This document shows, piece by piece, positions 7,891 to 16,010 of a DNA stretch of 61,163 bases; position 1 is the first letter of the stretch; the number at the start of each line of letters is the position of its first letter. The stretch comes from Planctomycetales bacterium 71-10. GTDB lineage: Bacteria > Planctomycetota > Planctomycetia > Isosphaerales > Isosphaeraceae. The translations under genes were made by a program, and so were the position numbers. Location of the stretch: assembly GCA_001898385.1 (NCBI GenBank), contig MKTT01000117.1, positions 1 through 61,163 of the forward strand, read 5' to 3'. The notes under the pieces were generated by a model that saw only the letters and a program-made list of their open reading frames with translations, did no database searches and was not told the origin of the DNA.

Positions 7891-10281
7891 TCACATCGCG
7901 TAGGTGGGGGACGGGGCGACGGCCGCCTTGAGCGCCGACTCGATCCGCCCGAGGACGTCGATCTGGACCTTGGTGTTCTCGGCCGTCTGCTTCGAGCTTT
8001 CGGCCACGGCGTCCTTGCCCGAGCCGAATCGGGACTTGAGGAGGACGCTGGCCGCCTCGGCCGAGCCGAGCTTCATGGCGCCGGCGAATGGGTCCTGCTT
8101 CTTCGCCTTCTTGTCCTTCTTCGCCGGGTCCTCGGAGACGGGGGCCGAGACCGAGGCGGCGAGGGGCTTGGACATCTCCTCGCGCATCCGGGCGATCTGG
8201 GCCCCGGCGGCGTCGTACGCGCCGAGGACCTTGTCCTTGACCCCGATGAGGGCGTCCCCGAGCTTGTCGGGGGCGTCGGTGGCGTGGGCCCAGGGCTTGG
8301 CCCAGGCGTCGGCGAGTTGCTGGGCGGAGCCCTTGGAGGCCTCCCCGAGCTTGTCGCCGATGCGGGAGAGGTAGGAGGCGGTGTCGGAGGCCTTGCCGGT
8401 GACCTTCTGGTACACCCAATCGAAGCCCTGGGCGATGTAGGAGAGGCCCTTGAAGATCGCCGTCATGCCGCCCAGGACGGCCGTCTTGACCGCCTGGAAC
8501 GCGACCCCCATCACCTGCCAGCCGTCGGCCAGCGTCCCCAGGGCGAGCCGCCAGTAGTCGATCTTGCCGCCGCCCAGCTCGAAGAAGTCGGCGACGGAGC
8601 CGGCCCAGGAGAGGAGCGTGGAGCCGACGCCGGAGATGAAGCCCCCGACGGCCTCGGAGATCGCACCCCAATTTGCGGTGAGGGTCGCGATCCCCTGGTT
8701 CACGACCTCCAGGGCGGAGCCGAACGCGGGGGCGAAGGACGCGCCGACGGTCTCGCCGAGGGTCTGGAGCCGGCCCCAGAACTCGGCCATCTGGTTCGCC
8801 GGCGACTTCGCCTCCCGGGCCAGCGCCCCGGAGTCCTTCGCGAGGCCCTGGGTGATGATGGCGAGCCGGGCCTGATACTTGGCCGCATTGCCCATCTCCT
8901 CGCCGGCCTTCACCAGGCCCATCTTCTGGGCCTGGAGCTTCACCGTGGATTCGTCGATCAGGATGCCCCAGGCCTTCAGCGGCTCGGCCTCGCCGGAGAG
9001 GCCCGCCTGGATCTTCCGGAGGCTCTCGTCGAAGCCCACGTCGCGGAAGGCGGCGGCGTCGGCGGCGAGGTTCGTGAGCTGCATCGAGAGCGCGGCGGCG
9101 TCCTTCTCCGCATACCCAACGCCCTGGAGCTGCCCGCCCAGGGCGGAGGCCCCGTCGAGGTACTCCTTCCGCGCCGTCCCGAACGCGACGTTCATCCGCT
9201 CCGCCTGGGCGACGACGCCGTCGGCCGACTTCCCGAAGACCTGCTCCGTCTTGCTGATCGTCTCGTTCAGGTGCGCCGCCATCCCCGCCGCCTTGACGCC
9301 CAGGGCGACGCCGACGACGCCGGCGAGCGGGCCGATCTTGGCCAGGGCTCCGGCGACCGACCCGGCCGTCGAGACGATCCCCCCGAGGGTCGCGCGGAAG
9401 GCCGAGGCGGCGGACGTCGCGACGTTCCAGCCGATGGCCAGGAGGGATTTGCCGACGCCCACCAGGCTGCGGGCCGCCCCCATCGCCCCGCCGACGACGC
9501 TCTTCAAACCTCCCACGATCCCGGGAATCCAGGAGAGCGCGTACGCTCCGTATTGGATCGCCGACCACAAGCCGACGACGCCCCGGATGGACGCCTTCGC
9601 GAAATCGCCCAGGGCCGCGGTCGATCGGCCCAGGGTCAGAACGAAACGGGAGGCTGCCAGGCCGGCCTTCCCGAACTCGACCGCCGAGAATCCGAGGGCC
9701 TTGACCGCCTTCACCGCCGCGGAGCCCATGCCGACGAGAGAGACCGTAGCCCGGACCAGGCCGAAGCCCATGCGGACCCCACCGACGAAGACGCCGAGCA
9801 TCTCCTTCGCAAGCCGGCCGACCGCGCCGCCCGCAAGGGCCCCGAGCTTGGCGCCGAAGAGAGTCAAGTCGGCGAGCATGAGGCCGAAGCGGGCTTTGCG
9901 GCTTACGGCCCCGACCGCCTTCAGGGCGGAGCCCGCCTTATCCAACTTCGATCGGAGGGCGTCGGCCTTCTCGCCGGAGGACATGAACGCCAGCCGCAAC
10001 CGCCCGGCCCCGACGGCCGCCCAGCCCGCCGCCCGTCCCACGTCTCCGAAGGCGAGCGCCGTACGCGCCACCGACTTGACCTTGTCGAGCTTCTGGATGC
10101 TCCCCGTCAGGGCCTTCATCGGGGCGGCCTTCGCGTCCTTCGCCAGGCGCGAGAAGGCCGAATCGACGGCCGTGGAGACCGATCCCGCCCACGAATCGAG
10201 GGCCTTGGACGAAGCGACGAGGCTTCGATTCAGCGGGGCGAAGTCGCCCCTGCACCTGACGACCAGGTCGCCGACGGGCAT
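7891..10281 (-). CDS. Tail tape measure protein
   Basis: A 796-residue tape measure protein, the ruler that sets tail length and later helps DNA entry. It shows the usual features: long Ala/Gly/Lys-rich helical stretches (residues 1-200), several hydrophobic Gly/Ala/Val-rich segments that can enter a membrane (about 215-340), and a lower-complexity C-terminus. It is the longest gene of the structural operon, and lies after the G/GT chaperones as in lambda and HK97. With the common rule of about 1.5 angstrom per residue the tail would be near 120 nm, which is an estimate. ATG 10281. Confidence 0.92.
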   Translation of the reverse strand: MPVGDLVVRCRGDFAPLNRSLVASSKALDSWAGSVSTAVDSAFSRLAKDAKAAPMKALTGSIQKLDKVKSVARTALAFGDVGRAAGWAAVGAGRLRLAFMSSGEKADALRSKLDKAGSALKAVGAVSRKARFGLMLADLTLFGAKLGALAGGAVGRLAKEMLGVFVGGVRMGFGLVRATVSLVGMGSAAVKAVKALGFSAVEFGKAGLAASRFVLTLGRSTAALGDFAKASIRGVVGLWSAIQYGAYALSWIPGIVGGLKSVVGGAMGAARSLVGVGKSLLAIGWNVATSAASAFRATLGGIVSTAGSVAGALAKIGPLAGVVGVALGVKAAGMAAHLNETISKTEQVFGKSADGVVAQAERMNVAFGTARKEYLDGASALGGQLQGVGYAEKDAAALSMQLTNLAADAAAFRDVGFDESLRKIQAGLSGEAEPLKAWGILIDESTVKLQAQKMGLVKAGEEMGNAAKYQARLAIITQGLAKDSGALAREAKSPANQMAEFWGRLQTLGETVGASFAPAFGSALEVVNQGIATLTANWGAISEAVGGFISGVGSTLLSWAGSVADFFELGGGKIDYWRLALGTLADGWQVMGVAFQAVKTAVLGGMTAIFKGLSYIAQGFDWVYQKVTGKASDTASYLSRIGDKLGEASKGSAQQLADAWAKPWAHATDAPDKLGDALIGVKDKVLGAYDAAGAQIARMREEMSKPLAASVSAPVSEDPAKKDKKAKKQDPFAGAMKLGSAEAASVLLKSRFGSGKDAVAESSKQTAENTKVQIDVLGRIESALKAAVAPSPTYAM

Positions 10282-10285
10282 GAAG

Positions 10286-10708
10286 TCAGCCTCGGTTGGC
10301 CAGCCGGCGGAGGCCGGCGAGGAGGATGCGGAGCGTGAGCGCCCGGGCCCTGGGGCCCTGGTCTTCGTAGGCGGGGAGCATGTAGGGGTGGGCGGCCATC
10401 TTGTAGGTGCCGTACTCGACCATGGCGGCGTAGTACTGGTCGCCCAGGAAGTCGCCCTCGCCGACCTTGACCTCGACGGACACGCGGGAGCCGTCGGAAT
10501 GCGTCTCCATGTGGATCGCGTCCCGCAGCTCGCCCGTGTCGACGGGGGCGTTGGCCTTGGCGGCCTGGAGGACCAGCGACATGCCGGCCTCCATCGCCTG
10601 CGCGGCGTACCGGGCCTGGAGGTCCGGGGCGAGCCGCTTCAGGCGTCTGTCGACCTTGCCGAGGCCGAGGACGGCGACGGTCCGGCCCTTACCCGCCTTG
10701 CGCGGCAT
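10286..10708 (-). CDS. HK97 gp10-like neck/tail-completion protein
   Basis: A 140-residue protein of the HK97 gp10 family. The family signature is visible as NAPVDTGELRDAI at about residues 60-72, followed by an aspartate-rich beta region and a terminal helix. gp10-type proteins sit at the head-tail neck. I chose ATG 10708, which overlaps the preceding stop as ATGA, over an in-frame upstream start. Its place between the chaperones and the tape measure is unusual, because gp10 genes normally lie before the tail-tube gene. Confidence 0.82.
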   Translation of the reverse strand: MPRKAGKGRTVAVLGLGKVDRRLKRLAPDLQARYAAQAMEAGMSLVLQAAKANAPVDTGELRDAIHMETHSDGSRVSVEVKVGEGDFLGDQYYAAMVEYGTYKMAAHPYMLPAYEDQGPRARALTLRILLAGLRRLANRG

Positions 10709-10907
10709 CAGGGGCGTCCACGGCCGAGGGGTCGCCGGCGTCGAACTCGATGAACCAGGCCATCTCGGCCCGGGCCAGGCCGACCTCGCCGGCGTCCCTG
10801 GAGAGGGAGACGAACTGGACGTCCTCGATCTCATCCCCGTCTTCGGCGTACACCCGAAGGTCGGGGGCGTCGGGGTCCCGGGACGCGTTCCTCACGATCA
10901 GCTTCAT
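10689..10907 (-). CDS. Small acidic phage protein
   Basis: A 72-residue acidic protein beginning MKLIVRNASRDPDAPDLR. It overlaps the 3' end of the GT reading frame by 77 bases and the gp10-like gene by 20 bases. No family is recognised. The amphipathic beta pattern and hydrophilic composition look like a real protein, and the overlaps fit the dense packing of this operon. Confidence 0.6.
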   Translation of the reverse strand: MKLIVRNASRDPDAPDLRVYAEDGDEIEDVQFVSLSRDAGEVGLARAEMAWFIEFDAGDPSAVDAPDAAQGG

Positions 10908-11567
10908 CGGGGGCCTCGGGATTCCGGGGGCGGATCTTGGCCGAAGCGCGGACCTTGGCGAGCATCTGCTCGGGCGTCATCCGCCGCTTGCGGCCCGGGG
11001 TGAGGGGGAGGAAGTCCTCGAACTTGTGGCGACGGCCGCCGCCCCAGAGGGTGGCCGCGACGTAGCTCTGCTGGGCGGAGCACCAGTAGGGGTCCGGCAG
11101 CGGCTCGATCCGGTTGAAGGCGAGCCACTCGGACAGCTCGGCCGAGGACATCTCGCGCCCCAGGCGCTCGACGGTCATGCCGAGCTGGAGCGCGAGGCGG
11201 AACAGGAACCGGCGCGCGGGCCGGTTCAGGAGTTTTTTTCCAGATCCTCGATGGCGCCCTCGGTCGGCTTGTTGAGCCTGTTGGCCGCCAGGGCGATCGG
11301 CTCCAGGGCGGCCCCGAACTGCTCGGCCAGCGCGGCGACGTCGTCGGGCTTGAAGAGGAGGACGCCGGCCTCGTCGCAGATGGAGAAGGCGGCGATGCGG
11401 GCGCGGTAGTCGGCCTGGTCGGCGTCGACGTGGGCCGCCTCGAAGCGGTCGCGGTCGCCGGCGGTCATGCCCCGGATGAAGCAGTGGCCGCCGAGGGCCG
11501 GGACCTCGACCTTCTCGATCGTCGGGGGGGCGGAGAGGAAGTCTTCGCGGGAGAGGAGCTTCGACAT
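10831..11567 (-). CDS. Tail assembly chaperone GT (made by -1 frameshift)
   Basis: Predicted 245-residue fusion: 112 residues of protein G, then 18 linking residues, then the T domain. The T part contains RRFLFRLALQLGM and SSAELSEWLAFNRIEPL, the pattern of lambda gpT-like tail assembly proteins. Reading passes from the G frame to the T frame at an A AAA AAC heptamer, with no stop codon between 11232 and the T frame. In long-tailed phages G and GT bind the tape measure and recruit tube protein. An alternative is independent start of T at ATG 11178, but that would lose the first helix of the T domain. Confidence 0.8.
11207..11238 (-). promoter_or_regulatory. Programmed -1 frameshift signal
   Basis: On the minus strand the heptamer A AAA AAC occupies 11238-11232 in phase with the G frame. 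After a 5-base spacer a stem-loop follows at 11226-11207: AACCGGC pairs with GCCGGTT around CCGCGC. Heptamer, spacing, stem and the overlapping TGA together form the standard arrangement. Confidence 0.88.
11226..11567 (-). CDS. Tail assembly chaperone G
   Basis: A 113-residue protein in the lambda/HK97 G position, between tail tube and tape measure genes. It shows the acidic, helical character of chaperone G and ends in EDLEKNS. Its last codons contain the A AAA AAC slippery heptamer, and the TGA stop lies just past it, so normal termination gives G and -1 slippage gives GT. ATG 11567 follows GAGAGGAG at a good distance. Confidence 0.85.
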   Translation of the reverse strand: MSKLLSREDFLSAPPTIEKVEVPALGGHCFIRGMTAGDRDRFEAAHVDADQADYRARIAAFSICDEAGVLLFKPDDVAALAEQFGAALEPIALAANRLNKPTEGAIEDLEKNS

Positions 11568-11632
11568 GGGTGGGCCTGGGGAGTGCGGTGGAGGATGGAG
11601 TCGGGGACGGGGCCGGCGTCGGCCCGGGGAGG

Positions 11633-12064
11633 TCAGGAGGCGGTGGTCTCGACGACGGCGCCGGTGACCTTCACCGTGACGCTCGCGGTGAGGTTCTCCT
11701 CGGGGCCGCCGGCGGAAGGCTCGAAGGCGGTGAGGAAGCCCTGGAAGGTGTGGTGCTTCGCCGGCGTGAGCGGGTAGGTGATGCGCCAGCTCAGGACCTC
11801 CGGCTCGTCGGCCAGCCCGGCGAGGAAGATGTGCTCGGCGTCGGCCGGGTCGTACTCGATCTCGAAGGACATCTCGCCGCCGTCGGGGAGGCCGGGGCGG
11901 TAGGTCTTGCGCGGGGACCGGAGGTGGGTGGTCTCGACGGAGCCGACCTCACGCGAGGGGCCGTCGATGTTGAGGACCAGGCTGATCTCGGTGTAGGTCG
12001 TGGTCCCGCCGGTCTTGTCGACCGACAGGATGGTGTCGAAGGCGGAGCGGCAGGTTGCGGGCAT
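11633..12064 (-). CDS. Major tail (tube) protein
   Basis: A 143-residue beta-rich protein placed just before the G/GT chaperones, the position of the tail tube subunit in siphoviruses. It has the expected features: small size, acidic, alternating strands, a YDPADAEHIF segment in the middle and a C-terminal TASVTVKVTGAVVE strand. ATG 12064. A 65-base gap separates it from the G gene. The assignment rests on position and general character rather than a catalytic motif. Confidence 0.8.
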   Translation of the reverse strand: MPATCRSAFDTILSVDKTGGTTTYTEISLVLNIDGPSREVGSVETTHLRSPRKTYRPGLPDGGEMSFEIEYDPADAEHIFLAGLADEPEVLSWRITYPLTPAKHHTFQGFLTAFEPSAGGPEENLTASVTVKVTGAVVETTAS

Positions 12065-12116
12065 GGGAGTGGGATCCCGGGGGACGTGTGGATCGAGGGA
12101 GGGGGCCGAGAGAGGG

Positions 12117-12632
12117 TCAGGAGGCGAGGAGGGTCGGGAGCGGGACGCGGTGCCGGATGCGGTAATCCATCAGGATGCGGCAGGTCCAGGTGTCGGACTC
12201 GTCCTTCGGGGGCGAGGAGAGGTCCAGCTCGTCGAGGAGGATGGAGGCCATGACCTCGACCCGGCCGATCCGCCCGCGGAAGCCCTGGAAGCGGTCGCGG
12301 ACGGCTCGGGCCATCGCCACGGCCTGGGGCCTGGAGGCCGCCCAGGCGGAGATCCGCACGCGCGGCGAGCTGGTCCCGTCGGAGCCGCGGAGGTGATGGC
12401 CGTAGGGCCGGCCGGGGAGTTCGAAGGAGACGGCCGGCAGGTCCCAGCCCTGGGGGATGTGCCCGTGGTGGATGCGGTCGCCGACGATCGCCGTCAGGGC
12501 CGCCGTCGATGAGAGCCGGAGATAGAGGGCCTCCTCGAAGGTCTCCGGGCCGAGGTCGACCGGCGAACTGACGACGGCCCCCAGCGAGCCCCACGGGGCG
12601 AGCGTGCCGTAGGGGCGGAGCGAGCCGAACAC
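12117..12632 (-). CDS. DUF3168-family tail terminator/completion protein
   Basis: A 171-residue protein. The N-terminal core, with EEALYLRLSSTAALTAIVG at about residues 33-51 and then a HGHIPQGWDLPAVSFE strand, fits the DUF3168 tail completion family (HK97 gp10/SPP1 gp17 neighbourhood), which caps the tail tube at the neck. The start is GTG at 12632, 3 bases after the preceding stop. It lies directly before the tail tube gene, the usual place. Confidence 0.8.
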   Translation of the reverse strand: MFGSLRPYGTLAPWGSLGAVVSSPVDLGPETFEEALYLRLSSTAALTAIVGDRIHHGHIPQGWDLPAVSFELPGRPYGHHLRGSDGTSSPRVRISAWAASRPQAVAMARAVRDRFQGFRGRIGRVEVMASILLDELDLSSPPKDESDTWTCRILMDYRIRHRVPLPTLLAS

Positions 12633-12635
12633 GGG

Positions 12636-13040
12636 TCAGGACTCCGGTTGCGGGTCGGGGTCGACGACGGGGGCGGGGGCCGACTCCATGGGCTCGTACA
12701 TCCAGCCCGGGAGCGTGGCGGCGACGATCGTCCCGCCGACCTTGCGCCGGAGGGCCTTGTCCATCAGCCCGAACATCCCGAGGACCGCGTCGGGGTCCTC
12801 CCGCATGATGTTTCTGACCTCCCAGGGCTCCAGCGAGTGCTCCGCGACGATGGGGTCGCTCACGCCGGCCGCGTACGCCTGGGGGGTGCAGTAAGAGTGC
12901 GAATCGAAGGCGAGGCTCACGTCCCCCGATTGCAGGTTGCGGAAGTCGGCCCTCTTGAGGACGGGCGCCCACGCGGCCCCGTCCTGCTCGCCCAGCTCCC
13001 TGGCCTGGGGGTTGACCACCTTGTTGCCGACGACGGGCAT
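12636..13040 (-). CDS. Unknown structural-operon protein
   Basis: A 134-residue protein of unknown family with an acidic, proline-rich C-terminal tail. The mid-part (about residues 60-112) is helical and includes EPWEVRNIMREDPDAVLGMF. ATG 13040 lies 13 bases after the preceding stop. It belongs to a three-gene block inserted between head closure and tail terminator genes, where such extra virion proteins are uncommon. Confidence 0.65.
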   Translation of the reverse strand: MPVVGNKVVNPQARELGEQDGAAWAPVLKRADFRNLQSGDVSLAFDSHSYCTPQAYAAGVSDPIVAEHSLEPWEVRNIMREDPDAVLGMFGLMDKALRRKVGGTIVAATLPGWMYEPMESAPAPVVDPDPQPES

Positions 13041-13053
13041 GGCCGAGTCCTTA

Positions 13054-13647
13054 TCATCCGAAGTAGAGGCCGGGGACGCCCGACTCCAGGCAGAGGAGCC
13101 GGGCGGGGGCCGCGGTCGGGGTGAAGATCAGGCCGCTGACGCGCCACGCCTGGCTGTCGAAGCGGATCGCGACGGCCCCGTCGACCACGGCCCGATACCA
13201 GGTGGACGGCGGGTAGGCGGTCGTCGGCAGGCTCACGGAGTCCAGGACGGCGGACGTCGCCGCGTCCAGGATCGACAGCTGCGGCGGGGCGACGGCCTGC
13301 GAGTAGCAATGGAGCGAGATCAGGGCGGGGGACGTGGTCGTCAGGTTGATCCTGGCGCCGCCGCTGAGGAGGTCGCCCCAGGTGTAGACGAGCCGCCCGC
13401 CGCCGAGCGCGGCGGGCCGCAGCATGGTCGCCAGGCCCGACGCGGTCTCGTCGCGGATGCCGATGTTGGCGGGGAGCGCCCAGGCGCACGACGTCACGGC
13501 CGCCGGGAGCGAGGCGTCGGCGCCCACGGCGGCGAGCGACGCCTGCGTCTTGTACCAGTAGCCGAGGCTCCCCGAGTCGGGCCACGCCCCCCCGGTCGGG
13601 TCGCTCGCCGGCTTCGTGGCGACGGAGAGGATGGTCGCGGTCGCCAC
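13054..13647 (-). CDS. Unknown beta-rich virion protein
   Basis: A 197-residue protein with high Ala, Ser, Thr and Gly content and alternating hydrophobic strands, consistent with an all-beta decoration or fibre-associated protein. Start GTG 13647; the stop of the fibre-like gene lies at the next bases upstream, so the two are tightly coupled. No motif names a family. Its C-terminus ends LCLESGVPGLYFG. Partner of the fibre-like gene is inference from the coupling. Confidence 0.65.
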   Translation of the reverse strand: MATATILSVATKPASDPTGGAWPDSGSLGYWYKTQASLAAVGADASLPAAVTSCAWALPANIGIRDETASGLATMLRPAALGGGRLVYTWGDLLSGGARINLTTTSPALISLHCYSQAVAPPQLSILDAATSAVLDSVSLPTTAYPPSTWYRAVVDGAVAIRFDSQAWRVSGLIFTPTAAPARLLCLESGVPGLYFG

Positions 13648-13648
13648 G

Positions 13649-14725
13649 TCAGGGAGCCTCCCGGATGGTCAGCTCGATCGTCAGCCCTCGCGAGTCGGCG
13701 GGGACGGTCCCGAAGGTGCCCAGCAGGGGCGTCCCGGCCGGGATCGTCCCCGCCGTCCACCCGCCCGAGGCCGAGACCGGGCCCAGGGCGGCCGGGGCGA
13801 GCGACGGGGCGGTTGAGGCCAGGCCGGTCGCGCCCGCCTTGACGTTGCCCGTCGCCGTGCCGGTGGGGTTGGCGGTCGCCCAGATCCGCATCGACGCGAC
13901 GACGCAGTCGTAGGGCGCGTAGACGGGCCGATCGGCGTCGCCGGAGGCCCCCGCGGCCGAGGTCGGCAACCCCCAGCCATAGGTGTTGGAGCGAAGGGCC
14001 CGGATCTGTCCGGACGCGATCGCGAGCGTGGGGCCGAGCGTCAGGTCCGCATGGGCCCCGGCCGCCCCGGCCCCGACGACGCTCGCCCCGCCGGCGTTCG
14101 CCAGCCGGGCGAGCGCGACGGATCCGTTCGTGAGGACGTCCTGCTTCCCCGTCAACGACGCCGTCGTGGCGTAGGAGGCGAGCGTGGACGTCAGGCTCGA
14201 CGTCGTGACGTAGGAGGCGAGGGACGCCGTCGTGGCGTAGGAGGCGAGCGTGGACGTCAGGCTCGACGTGGTCGCATACGGGGCGAGCGCGTCGTCGAGA
14301 TCGTCCGCGTCGACCAGGCCCGCGACGGCGGCGGCGATCAGCCCGCCGACGGCGGCGGACGTGGGGCGGTCGGCCATGGCGACCCAGAGGGTCCGGAGGT
14401 GGACCGCGAGCGGGGCGTCCGCGATCCAGTCGCCGGCCTGGACGGTCGGCAGGGCGTAGCCGGGGACGGCCCCGGAGACGCTCAGCGAGTCGCCCGAGAC
14501 GGCCGGGACGAGGACGGCCCCGACGAGCTGCTCCGTGCCGTCGGGCGTCAAGGAGTCGATGGGCTGGGGCGAGGCGGATCGCCACACGCCGAGGGCGAGC
14601 GGGGCGTCGGCGGTGGGCCCGGCCGCGCCGAAGCGGGCCCCGCGGCCGGCGGTGACGGCGAGGGAGCCGGAGGCGACCGGGCCCAGGCATCGGGCGAGCG
14701 CGTTGTCGGCGGTTGCGTAGGGCAT
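13649..14725 (-). CDS. Fibre-like protein with SL/YATT repeats
   Basis: A 358-residue protein. Residues 1-130 form a probable attachment domain; residues 150-195 contain a run of YATTSSL/YATTASL/YVTTSSL units typical of trimeric phage fibre shafts; then a GKQDVL motif and a C-terminal beta-rich region that may be the receptor-facing part. It is therefore a candidate tail or head fibre. It sits between head closure and tail terminator genes rather than after the tape measure, which is unusual. ATG 14725 is 2 bases past the preceding stop. Confidence 0.72.
   Translation of the reverse strand: MPYATADNALARCLGPVASGSLAVTAGRGARFGAAGPTADAPLALGVWRSASPQPIDSLTPDGTEQLVGAVLVPAVSGDSLSVSGAVPGYALPTVQAGDWIADAPLAVHLRTLWVAMADRPTSAAVGGLIAAAVAGLVDADDLDDALAPYATTSSLTSTLASYATTASLASYVTTSSLTSTLASYATTASLTGKQDVLTNGSVALARLANAGGASVVGAGAAGAHADLTLGPTLAIASGQIRALRSNTYGWGLPTSAAGASGDADRPVYAPYDCVVASMRIWATANPTGTATGNVKAGATGLASTAPSLAPAALGPVSASGGWTAGTIPAGTPLLGTFGTVPADSRGLTIELTIREAP
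14157..14269 (-). repeat. 47-bp direct repeat in fibre shaft
   Basis: 14157-14203 and 14223-14269 are identical and 66 bases (22 codons) apart, encoding the YATTASL-type shaft units. Such repeats allow shaft length change by slippage or recombination. Confidence 0.9.
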
Positions 14726-14727
14726 GG

Positions 14728-15069
14728 TCAGCTCTTGACGGGCCGTTCGGTGCAGCGGAGTTCGACCCGCGAGCGGCGGCGGTCGACGTCGACGACGGAG
14801 GCGATGTTGAGGATGCGACCGTCGGAGAGGAGGCGGAGTCGCATCCCGGGGGCGAAGGCCGGCGACGGGCCCTGGTGGCGGAGGGTGACGACGTAGGAGA
14901 GCGAGGCGGACTGCCGGGAGTCGTCGAGCGACTCGTCGCCCCGGTCCGGGCGGACGCCGCCCCAGAGGACGGCCGCGACCTCCCAGGACTGGTCCGATCC
15001 ACCGAAGGTGTCGCGCGTGGTCACGAGGCGCTGGACCTCGACGCGCTCGCGGAGGAGGCCGGCCCTCAC
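14728..15069 (-). CDS. Head closure / head-tail joining protein
   Basis: A 113-residue protein of the phage head-tail joining (SPP1 gp16-like) family. It begins RAGLLRERVEVQR and has a GGSDQSWE segment, the usual opening of this family, followed by a small beta barrel. I favour GTG 15069, which overlaps the stop of the connector gene as GTGA; ATG 15084 is the alternative. It closes the portal vertex after packaging and docks the tail. Confidence 0.85.
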   Translation of the reverse strand: MRAGLLRERVEVQRLVTTRDTFGGSDQSWEVAAVLWGGVRPDRGDESLDDSRQSASLSYVVTLRHQGPSPAFAPGMRLRLLSDGRILNIASVVDVDRRRSRVELRCTERPVKS

Positions 15070-15659
15070 GGATACCCCCCCCATTGGGCGGAAGCGAGGA
15101 GGCCGTCGAGGTCGGGCAGCTCGGCGACGGAGACGCCGGGGACGACGCCCTCGCGGTTCTCGTAATGGGTGCCGACGTGCAGGAGCATCCAGTCCATCAG
15201 CGAGGCGGGGACCAGGTCGGCCGAGGCGTAGCCGGCGGTGTAGACGACCTCGACGGCCCCCAGGCCGGGGCGGGCCGTCGGCCAGCTCGCCCCGTAGGCC
15301 GGCCGGATGCGAGCCGGAGGGCCCTCGTCGACCTGGTAGGCCGACGGGTCGAGGACCTGGAGCACGCCGGCAACGTCGCGGTAGGAGATCGAGCCGACCG
15401 ACAGGAGGCAGTCCTCGATCCGGATCTCACGGATCCAGCGGCCGTCGACCAGCTCGGGGGCGGGCCAGCGCTCCAGCTTCAGCCGCCACGTCGTCGGCAG
15501 GAGCGTCCGCGACGTCGCCTCCTCGGCCGCCTCGCGGGCCGAGCGGATCAGGCGCAGGATCGCCGCGTCCTCCAGGTCGTGGTCGACCCGGAGGTGATCC
15601 TTCGCCTCGGCGAGCGTGAGCGGCTCGGAGGCCGGCGGGGCGACGAGCTGGCGGGGCAC
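15066..15659 (-). CDS. Head-tail connector (gp6/phiE125 gp8-like)
   Basis: A 197-residue connector protein. The N-terminal helices read LTLAEAKDHLRVDHDLEDA, the signature opening of the gp6-like/phiE125 gp8 connector family, followed by a beta domain and a C-terminal helical end. It forms the adaptor ring under the portal. Start GTG 15659 abuts the stop of the preceding gene. Confidence 0.87.
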   Translation of the reverse strand: MPRQLVAPPASEPLTLAEAKDHLRVDHDLEDAAILRLIRSAREAAEEATSRTLLPTTWRLKLERWPAPELVDGRWIREIRIEDCLLSVGSISYRDVAGVLQVLDPSAYQVDEGPPARIRPAYGASWPTARPGLGAVEVVYTAGYASADLVPASLMDWMLLHVGTHYENREGVVPGVSVAELPDLDGLLASAQWGGYP

Positions 15660-15947
15660 TTACTTCGCCTTCTTCTTCGAGGGCTGGGGCTCGACGGCGG
15701 CGGTCGGCTCGGGTTCCGGGATCGCCTCGACGGCGGGGGCCGGCTCGGGGGTGGGCTCCGGTTCGACCTCGGCCGGCGATGGCGGATCGGGCTCGGGAGT
15801 CGGCTCCGGTTCAGGGAACGGCTCCAGAGCCTCGGCATAGCCGCCGAGGACCAGGTCGAGGGCCATGTCCTGGGGGACGTCGGCCGCCGCCCCGGCGTCG
15901 ATGCAGCCGCGGGGCCCGGCCAGGATGGTGAGCATGCGGATCTTCAA
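15660..15947 (-). CDS. Small protein with Pro-Glu-Pro tail
   Basis: A 95-residue protein. Residues 1-42 (KIRMLTILAGPRGC, then an Ala/Asp-rich helix) resemble small head-region proteins found after capsid genes. The rest is a PEPEPTPEP-like disordered stretch ending in KKKAK. The preferred start is TTG 15947; ATG 15935 is an alternative. A similar Pro-Glu tail occurs in the protein at 22466-22909. Role unknown. Confidence 0.65.
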   Translation of the reverse strand: MKIRMLTILAGPRGCIDAGAAADVPQDMALDLVLGGYAEALEPFPEPEPTPEPDPPSPAEVEPEPTPEPAPAVEAIPEPEPTAAVEPQPSKKKAK

Positions 15948-15973
15948 GGGGTCGCTCCGGTCTGGGGAGACGA

Positions 15974-15999
15974 CCCGGGGAGCATCGAGCCTCCCCGGG
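15974..15999 (-). terminator. Hairpin after capsid gene (attenuator)
   Basis: CCCGGGGAG at 15974-15982 pairs perfectly with 15991-15999 around 8 bases. It lies 11 bases past the capsid stop, without a T-run, so it could partially terminate transcription or protect the capsid transcript. Confidence 0.55.
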
Positions 16000-16010
16000 C
16001 GGTCCGGGGA

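Noticed and set aside
6991..10338. An 1115-residue + strand frame across tail genes
   Set aside because: Shadow of the tape measure and distal tail genes with biased composition.
14157..14269. Possible CRISPR-like repeats
   Set aside because: They are in-frame fibre shaft repeats; no spacers, no palindromic repeat and no cas genes in the window.
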